This document shows, one piece after another, positions 59,195-64,000 of a stretch of DNA of 64,000 nucleotides. This DNA comes from an uncultured Bacilli bacterium (GTDB lineage Bacteria; Bacillota_I; Bacilli_A; RF39; UBA660), in assembly GCA_934167665.1 (NCBI GenBank), contig CAKPLN010000001.1:186001-250000 (forward strand). The letters are read 5' to 3'. The notes below the pieces were generated by a model. The model ran no database searches and had not been told where the DNA came from. It saw nothing but the letters and a program-made list of their open reading frames with translations. The position numbers were made by a program, and so were the translations under genes. The stretch's first letter is position 1. Every line of letters starts with the position of its first letter.

Positions 59195-60058
59195 ATGGAA
59201 AAAGTATATTTTACAAAAAATTTAAGTAGTGAATCATTAGTTAATTTATATAAAGCTGCTCAAGTAACACTAAATGGTAATGTTGCAATAAAAGTCCATT
59301 CTGGTGAAGAAGGTAATCAAAACTTTCTTCATCCAGAATATTTTAAGGATATTATTGATTATGTTAAGGGAACAGTAGTAGAGTGTAACACAGCTTATGA
59401 AGGTAAAAGAAACACTTCAGAAAAGCATTTACAACTACTAGAAAAACATGGTTGGTCAAAATATTTTAATGTTGACTTATTAGACGAAGAAGGGCCAGAC
59501 AAAGTCTTAGAAATTCCTAATAGTAAAATAATCAAGAAAAATTATGTAGGTAAAGATATCGAAAAATACGACTCTATGTTAGTTCTATCTCATTTTAAAG
59601 GACATCCGATGGGTGGTTACGGTGGAGCTTTAAAACAATTATCTATCGGTATGGCTTCGTCCTACGGTAAAGCTAATATTCATGGTGCAGGTGATCCTAG
59701 TAAATTATGGACCGCAGAACATGATTTATTCTTAGAATCAATGGCTGATGCTGCTAAATCAGTAGTTGACTATTTCAAGGGAAATATTGTATACATCAAT
59801 GTAATGGCTAATATAAGTGTTGATTGTGACTGTTGCAGTGTAGCAGAAGATCCTTGTATGAAAGACATTGGTATTCTTCTTTCTACTGATCCAGTGGCTA
59901 TAGATCAAGCTTGTATTGATTTAGTATATAATAGTACTGATCCTGGTAAAGATCATTTAATTGAAAGAATTACCTCTCGTAACGGAGTACACACAATAGA
60001 GTCAGCTGCAAAGCTTAATGTTGGTTCCAGAGAATATGAATTAATATCTATAGACTAA
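59195..60058 (+). CDS. DUF362 protein without ferredoxin domain
   Basis: A 287-residue soluble protein of the DUF362 type: KVHSGEEGNQNFLHPEYFKD at the start, MLVLSHFKGHPMGGYGGALKQ and SIGMASSYGKANIHGAG in the middle, and ISVDCDCCSVAEDPCMKDIG followed by STDPVAIDQACIDLVYN. Many DUF362 proteins carry a separate 4Fe-4S ferredoxin part; here only the four-cysteine patch DCDCC...C (about 211-222) remains as a possible cluster or metal site. The function is unknown. The start is ATG 59195 with AGAGGA 6 bases upstream; the ATG at 59189 touches that site. Confidence 0.8.
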   Translation: MEKVYFTKNLSSESLVNLYKAAQVTLNGNVAIKVHSGEEGNQNFLHPEYFKDIIDYVKGTVVECNTAYEGKRNTSEKHLQLLEKHGWSKYFNVDLLDEEGPDKVLEIPNSKIIKKNYVGKDIEKYDSMLVLSHFKGHPMGGYGGALKQLSIGMASSYGKANIHGAGDPSKLWTAEHDLFLESMADAAKSVVDYFKGNIVYINVMANISVDCDCCSVAEDPCMKDIGILLSTDPVAIDQACIDLVYNSTDPGKDHLIERITSRNGVHTIESAAKLNVGSREYELISID

Positions 60059-60088
60059 TTATTATAAGTTTCATGAAGTAGGTGAAGT

Positions 60089-60814
60089 ATGGATTCAAAA
60101 AAAATAGGTGCCTATATAAAAGAACTAAGAATCAAAAATAATTTATCGCAAGGTCAGTTGGCTGAGAAACTATCAGTAACAAACCAAGCTATATCAAAAT
60201 GGGAAAACGGCAGAGGCCTACCAGACATAGAAATGCTAAAACAGTTAAGTTCAATTTTTAATGTAAAAATAGATGAAATAATTCAAGGTGAACATATATC
60301 AAAAGAAAAAAAGAATACACCCCTTATCATCTTAACGTTAATTATAATATTAATAATATCTGTCTTTGGCATTATTATACTAGTTAAAAACAACACCAAT
60401 AACTTTGTTTTTAACACTATAGCTAGTGATAATAATAACTTTTCTATTAAAGGAGTTATTGCTTATAATCAAAACAAAAAATCTATATATATCTCAGATA
60501 TAAAATATTCAGCAGTAGACAATGAAGAAAAATATGTTGTAGCGGAATGTATTTTATACGAAGTAAATGGTAATAACGAGAAAAAAATCTCTCAATGTGG
60601 AGATATAAACAATAGTGAACATTATTCCAAAGATGAAGCCACAACTCTAACTGGTCTATTAAAAGATGTAGAATTTAATATTGATAGTTATACTTGTTCT
60701 TGTGGTAAAACAGATTGTAATAGCTTATATTTAAGAATTAATGCCATCAATGTTAATGACAAAACTGTTACCTACAACATTCCAATACAAATAGATAATA
60801 AATGCAATAAATAG
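60089..60814 (+). CDS. Membrane-bound XRE-type regulator, 241 aa
   Basis: An N-terminal Cro/C1 helix-turn-helix (about 7-60, RIKNNLSQGQLAEKLSVTNQ, ISKWENGRGLPDIEML) is joined to one membrane span (about 77-98, PLIILTLIIILIISVFGIII) and a domain of about 140 residues outside, with cysteines in ISQCGD, TCSCGKTDC and KCNK. This is a one-component layout in which an outside signal could be passed to a membrane-tethered DNA-binding domain. AGGTGA precedes the ATG. It is 30 bases after the DUF362 gene and could share its transcript; a hairpin terminator follows. Confidence 0.8.
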   Translation: MDSKKIGAYIKELRIKNNLSQGQLAEKLSVTNQAISKWENGRGLPDIEMLKQLSSIFNVKIDEIIQGEHISKEKKNTPLIILTLIIILIISVFGIIILVKNNTNNFVFNTIASDNNNFSIKGVIAYNQNKKSIYISDIKYSAVDNEEKYVVAECILYEVNGNNEKKISQCGDINNSEHYSKDEATTLTGLLKDVEFNIDSYTCSCGKTDCNSLYLRINAINVNDKTVTYNIPIQIDNKCNK

Positions 60815-60818
60815 TAAT

Positions 60819-60866
60819 ATAAACGCAAAGTTTACAAAGAAAAACCGAGCGTTTATTTTCTTTTTA
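60819..60866 (+). terminator. Terminator after the first membrane-bound XRE gene
   Basis: ATAAACGC (60819-60826) pairs with GCGTTTAT (60849-60856), loop of 22, then TTTTC TTTTT. Confidence 0.65.
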
Positions 60867-60900
60867 CAAAAAATATTTTATACTAAACATGGTGATTTAA

Positions 60901-61617
60901 ATGAAAAAGGAAAATATAATAATATGCATAACAGCTTCTATAATTCTAATATCTATAATATCTATTATAATAGTAAAAAACCTCAACAAAGAAGATACCA
61001 ATCAAAATGACTCATTAAAATTTAAAGAAGAGTATGAGTCCTTAAATAATACAAAAATGGGTAGTAGTGATAATACTTATTCCCAGCTTACAATACCAGA
61101 AGATAATCCAATGATATATATTGATGCTAAAAAAGCACTAGATGTATTGAATTCTGATAAAGCTATCATCTATGTTGGAGCTGCTTGGTGTCCATGGTGC
61201 CGTAAAGCCGTACCAATCATGTTAGATGTTGCCAAAAAACTTAAAATAGATACTATTTATTATTTAAATTTAGATAATGAAAAATCAAAATTTGAAATAA
61301 AAGATAACGAACTAATAACAACGCAAAAAGGAACAGATGATTACTATAAACTATTAGATGCCTTAGAAGAATATTTAGAAGATTATAAATTAGCAGACAC
61401 CTCAACAGGAAAAGAATATGATACTAAAGAAAAAAGAATTTATATGCCATATATTATAACAATTAAAGATGGTAAAATAGTTGACGCTAAAACAACAACT
61501 ATTAAAACAGATGATGTTGAAGAAGAAAAGCAGGAATTAAATAAGATGTATTCTGAAATGTTAAGTAAAATATATCCATCAAGCAATGCTTGTACTTCAG
61601 AAAACCATTGTAATTAA
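60901..61617 (+). CDS. Membrane-anchored thioredoxin-like protein
   Basis: A 238-residue protein with a signal anchor (about 5-26, IIICITASIILISIISIIIV) and an outside thioredoxin fold whose redox site is CPWC (Cys97, Cys100 in GAAWCPWCRKAVP). MPYIITIKDGK supplies the cis-proline. An insert of about 45 residues (KGTDDYYKLLDALEEYLEDY) lies between. The tail has two more cysteines (NACTSENHCN). A role in reducing or forming disulfides of surface proteins is likely; the Cys-bearing surface and sensor proteins in this window are possible clients (inference). RBS GGTGATTTAA. Own terminator. Confidence 0.8.
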   Translation: MKKENIIICITASIILISIISIIIVKNLNKEDTNQNDSLKFKEEYESLNNTKMGSSDNTYSQLTIPEDNPMIYIDAKKALDVLNSDKAIIYVGAAWCPWCRKAVPIMLDVAKKLKIDTIYYLNLDNEKSKFEIKDNELITTQKGTDDYYKLLDALEEYLEDYKLADTSTGKEYDTKEKRIYMPYIITIKDGKIVDAKTTTIKTDDVEEEKQELNKMYSEMLSKIYPSSNACTSENHCN

Positions 61618-61623
61618 AAATAT

Positions 61624-61647
61624 AAAAGAACAAGTATGTTCTTTTTT
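61624..61647 (+). terminator. Terminator of the membrane thioredoxin gene
   Basis: AAAAGAACA (61624-61632), loop AGTA, TGTTCTTTT (61637-61645), T-run. Confidence 0.85.
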
Positions 61648-61676
61648 CTTTTGTAAAAACATGATAATATACTAAT

Positions 61677-61732
61677 TGCAACCGCAAATTGTCAAAATTT
61701 CCAAGTGATATTGATAGAATGCAACCGCAAAT
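61677..61732 (+). promoter_or_regulatory. Two direct repeats, probable operator of the XRE gene
   Basis: TGCAACCGCAAAT occurs exactly at 61677-61689 and again at 61720-61732, 43 bases apart (about four helix turns). The second copy begins at the end of an extended -10 (TGATAGAAT, 61712-61720) and so covers the transcription start. The gene that follows encodes an XRE regulator, so autoregulation is likely. Confidence 0.6.
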
Positions 61733-61765
61733 AAGTGTATGATTAATATGAAAGAGGTGAAATGT

Positions 61766-63376
61766 ATGAAGTTTGGAGACAAACTAATTCAGTTAAGAAA
61801 AAAGCATGGCTTATCTCAAGAAGACTTAGCCGCAAAATTAAATGTATCCCGCCAATCTGTATCAAAATGGGAAAGTAATAATACTTATCCAGAAACGGAC
61901 AAAATTGTTCAAATATGCAACATCTTTGAATGCAGTATGGATGATTTAATCAATGAAAACATCAAAGACATTAATCAATTAGAAAGAAAAAGTAAAAAAG
62001 AAATAAGTATTAAAATTGATCCACTATTAGACTTTATTGCTAAAACTGTAAATATGTTTTATAACATGAAATTTTTAAGTGGACTTAAATGCTTAATAGA
62101 ATTGGCCTTAGTATTAGGTGCAATGTTAATAATCGGTGACATTATAAACCACATAATAATAACAGCTTTCGCCAGTATATTTTCTTTTATTCCTTGGAAT
62201 ATATCACGTATAATTCGTCAAATAATCAGTGGAGTAATTGATCTAGCTTGGTATGCTATAACAATAATAGCTGTTATACATATCTTCAAAATTAGATACT
62301 TAGACTACTATGAACAAATAGTTGCAAATGGAGATAAAGAAGATAAAGAGAATAAAGAAGAAAAAGCTACTAAAATAAGTCTTATTCCCAATAAACATAT
62401 TTCATTAAGAAATAATGAGCCCAAAATAGTTATTAGAGATAAAGAACCACTAGCTTTTCTAAATTTACTTGCCAAAATAGCTATATGGTTTATAAAATCT
62501 ATTGCTATTATGTTTGGCTTATTTCTAGCTTTTATATTACTTTTAGGAGTAATAGGTTTAGTAATAAGTATTTCTCTATCACTCTATACAAAAATATTTA
62601 TAGGTCTTGACATAGGCATATTAGGACTTCTAATTTGTACTATACTTTTATTAGCTATAATAATTCATTTCGTAATAGGAACCAAAATAAATATTAAACT
62701 AACTGCCATATTATTTATTAGTTCGATTATAGTAACAGGAATTGGTGCTGGAATAAGTATTACTGCTATAAAAGATATTAACTATATAGCTGATACAAGT
62801 GATATTTTAGAGATTACTCCTCACGAGAAAAAAATAACTTATAAAGATAATTTAATAATTATGGACGTTGTTCCAAGAACATATGAATATATAATTAATG
62901 ATTCGTTAGATGAAAATGAAATAATAGTTCAAAATAATTTTGATGCTCGTTTCAGTAAAATTAGTAATCACGAAACAACAATAAATGGAATGCCTGTCTA
63001 TAGATTTTATTTATCAGACATTAGTAATATAAAAACAAAATATAGTATCATTATTAATGATTTAAAAAACAATATAATTAGAGATTATGATACTAATTTA
63101 TATAATGATGATATTAAGATAATAGCAACTCGTCAAACCATTGAAAAACTAATAAATAATTTTTCAAAAATATACGTATATGATCAAGCAGAAACAGAAA
63201 CAGGTTACAAGCTTTCTAATATCTCTGATAGAATTATTCAAACATATAGTGAGTGTGGGGGAGAGTATAACGCTATAACAGGAGAAATAGAAACATCTAA
63301 CTCTTGTAAATGTATAAAAGAAGAAAATAGTGATACTGGTATAATTGAATATTCATGTCACTATATAGAAGATTAA
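61766..63376 (+). CDS. Membrane-bound XRE-type regulator, 536 aa
   Basis: An N-terminal Cro/C1 helix-turn-helix (about 5-60, KKHGLSQEDLAAKLNVSRQS, VSKWESNNTYPETDKI) is followed by a large part with several membrane spans (about 100-175, 235-345) and a final outside domain of about 190 residues with cysteines (SECGGEY, SNSCKCI, YSCHY). It thus resembles the shorter regulator at 60089 but with a multi-span anchor. The start is ATG 61766 with GAGGTGA 5 bases upstream; the ATG at 61739 lies before that site. The repeats at 61677-61732 lie just upstream. It converges with the ZIP gene, 7 bases between stops. Confidence 0.8.
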   Translation: MKFGDKLIQLRKKHGLSQEDLAAKLNVSRQSVSKWESNNTYPETDKIVQICNIFECSMDDLINENIKDINQLERKSKKEISIKIDPLLDFIAKTVNMFYNMKFLSGLKCLIELALVLGAMLIIGDIINHIIITAFASIFSFIPWNISRIIRQIISGVIDLAWYAITIIAVIHIFKIRYLDYYEQIVANGDKEDKENKEEKATKISLIPNKHISLRNNEPKIVIRDKEPLAFLNLLAKIAIWFIKSIAIMFGLFLAFILLLGVIGLVISISLSLYTKIFIGLDIGILGLLICTILLLAIIIHFVIGTKINIKLTAILFISSIIVTGIGAGISITAIKDINYIADTSDILEITPHEKKITYKDNLIIMDVVPRTYEYIINDSLDENEIIVQNNFDARFSKISNHETTINGMPVYRFYLSDISNIKTKYSIIINDLKNNIIRDYDTNLYNDDIKIIATRQTIEKLINNFSKIYVYDQAETETGYKLSNISDRIIQTYSECGGEYNAITGEIETSNSCKCIKEENSDTGIIEYSCHYIED

Positions 63377-63383
63377 AACTAAT

Positions 63384-64000
63384 TTAAAAAACCAAGCCGC
63401 AAATTACCATAACAAAGCTTCCTAAAATGAAGGCTAAAACAGCTTGGTTTTTATTTCCATAACTTAGAGCATTAGGAATAAGCTCATACATAGAAATATG
63501 TAGCATAATTCCCGCTGTACAGGCCAAAATAATAGCTAAAACAAAATCATTTACATACTTAGCTAAAAACAAATAAGCAACTATTGCCCCAGCAAACTCA
63601 GAAAATCCTGATAAAACTGTATAGGCAAAAGCTTTTTTTATCTTACCTGTAGAATAATATATAGGAACAGCAATAGAAATACCTTCTGGTATATTATGAA
63701 GAGCAATCGAAATAGCTAAAGTAATTCCCAATTTTTGATTAACATTAGAAGAAACAAAAGTTGTAATTCCTTCTGGTATATTATGAAGCATTAAAGCAAT
63801 AACGGAAATAAGACCTAATTTGTAAAGTTGATTATTTGAAATTGTCATATCTATTTTCTTATCAACAAATATAGAAAATAAAATACCAATAACTACAAAA
63901 ATAGCCACTAATAAACAAGCTGGAAAGATTTTAAATTTCAAAGCCGTCAATATAAAAGCTTCAGGAATTAAAGAAAAAACTGAAATTGTCAGCATTACCC
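63384..64000 (-). CDS. ZIP-family metal transporter, 5' end missing
   Basis: A divalent metal (usually zinc) importer of the ZIP/ZupT type. The frame runs on past the window end: the codon before the ATG at 63995 is GTA, and MLTISVFSLIPEA is normally an internal part (GxMLxxSxxSLIPEA). Metal-site motifs are LMLHNIPEGITTFV and ALHNIPEGISIAVP, with GFSEFAGA and MLHISMYELIPNAL later; several membrane spans. The gene is convergent with the XRE regulator; an inverted repeat in its 3' end (63386-63397 with 63441-63452) could end the plus-strand transcript. Confidence 0.9.
   Translation of the reverse strand, partial: VMLTISVFSLIPEAFILTALKFKIFPACLLVAIFVVIGILFSIFVDKKIDMTISNNQLYKLGLISVIALMLHNIPEGITTFVSSNVNQKLGITLAISIALHNIPEGISIAVPIYYSTGKIKKAFAYTVLSGFSEFAGAIVAYLFLAKYVNDFVLAIILACTAGIMLHISMYELIPNALSYGNKNQAVLAFILGSFVMVICGLVF

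Noticed and set aside
1..64000. Mycoplasma-type code 4 (TGA = Trp), suggested by the low GC
   Set aside because: TGA serves as a natural stop in ylbF, the smr gene and gerA, with the next gene or terminator placed accordingly, and conserved tryptophans are TGG.
1..64000. Insertion sequences, integrons or attachment sites
   Set aside because: No transposase or integrase frame and no long flanking repeats were found on either strand.

Overview
The window reads as chromosome of an uncultured, low-GC (by eye about 30% G+C), fermentative, Gram-positive bacterium of the Bacilli, probably close to the RF39/Erysipelotrichia-like gut lineages. Reasons: a ylbD-ylbE-ylbF-rsmD cluster as in Bacillus, Bacillus-type ParE/ParC, an hrcA-led heat-shock operon with CIRCE operators, RNase HIII, a phi3T-type thymidylate synthase, pyruvate phosphate dikinase and AdhE. 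A GerA-family germinant receptor and YlbD coat homologue point to a spore-forming ancestry. TGA is used as stop (ylbF, smr, gerA) and Trp is TGG, so this is code 11, not Mycoplasma code 4. I see no insertion sequence, prophage, rRNA or CRISPR array.

Layout. 1-9000: mtaB end, recD2, a 55-residue membrane protein missed by size cut-offs, an unknown gene, parE-parC. 9000-13250: CDP-alcohol phosphatidyltransferase, ylbD-E-F-rsmD, then a prepilin-like surface protein with glycine-rich and ricin-lectin domains. 13270-19880: hrcA-grpE-dnaK-pepF-dnaJ under a doubly CIRCE-controlled promoter, with pepF inserted between dnaK and dnaJ. 19880-27220: thyA-folA, a DUF975 protein, divergent rnhC/cvpA-trx and ppdK with an extra C-terminal tail. 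27300-32750: a divergent M3-like peptidase, a double-HTH regulator, and divergently from it a zinc-ribbon membrane protein with a zinc-ribbon PrsW protease. 32830-38900: PfkB kinase, free-standing Smr protein, a two-gene operon of large membrane-anchored proteins, a PgaB/IcaB-like deacetylase and a small unknown protein under a near-perfect promoter. 38960-39135: two tRNAs. 39200-42260: HAD, MBL hydrolase, DUF3006, pentapeptide protein and an unknown membrane protein. 42270-44060 (minus): gerA and a shortened gerC-like gene, no gerB. 44110-47610: rRNA methyltransferase, then an ORF6N/PLD-like gene between two structured non-coding stretches, a duplicated DUF1294 protein and a MazG-like hydrolase. 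47690-54300: M18 aminopeptidase, adhE and an ABC-2 exporter. 54480-64000: two fused MacB-type ABC proteins, DUF362, two membrane-bound XRE regulators, a membrane thioredoxin and a ZIP transporter cut by the window end.

Most of the backbone is ordinary housekeeping. The part most likely to hold something undescribed is 45400-46690: a promoter, a compact RNA with two hairpins whose loops are complementary, a strong terminator, then the ORF6N/PLD-like gene and a second multi-hairpin region. The zinc-ribbon/PrsW module with its divergent double-HTH regulator, the incomplete germinant receptor, and the surface-protein genes (11375-13216; 34064-37474) come next. All functional statements rest on reading motifs and gene order; no database search was run.
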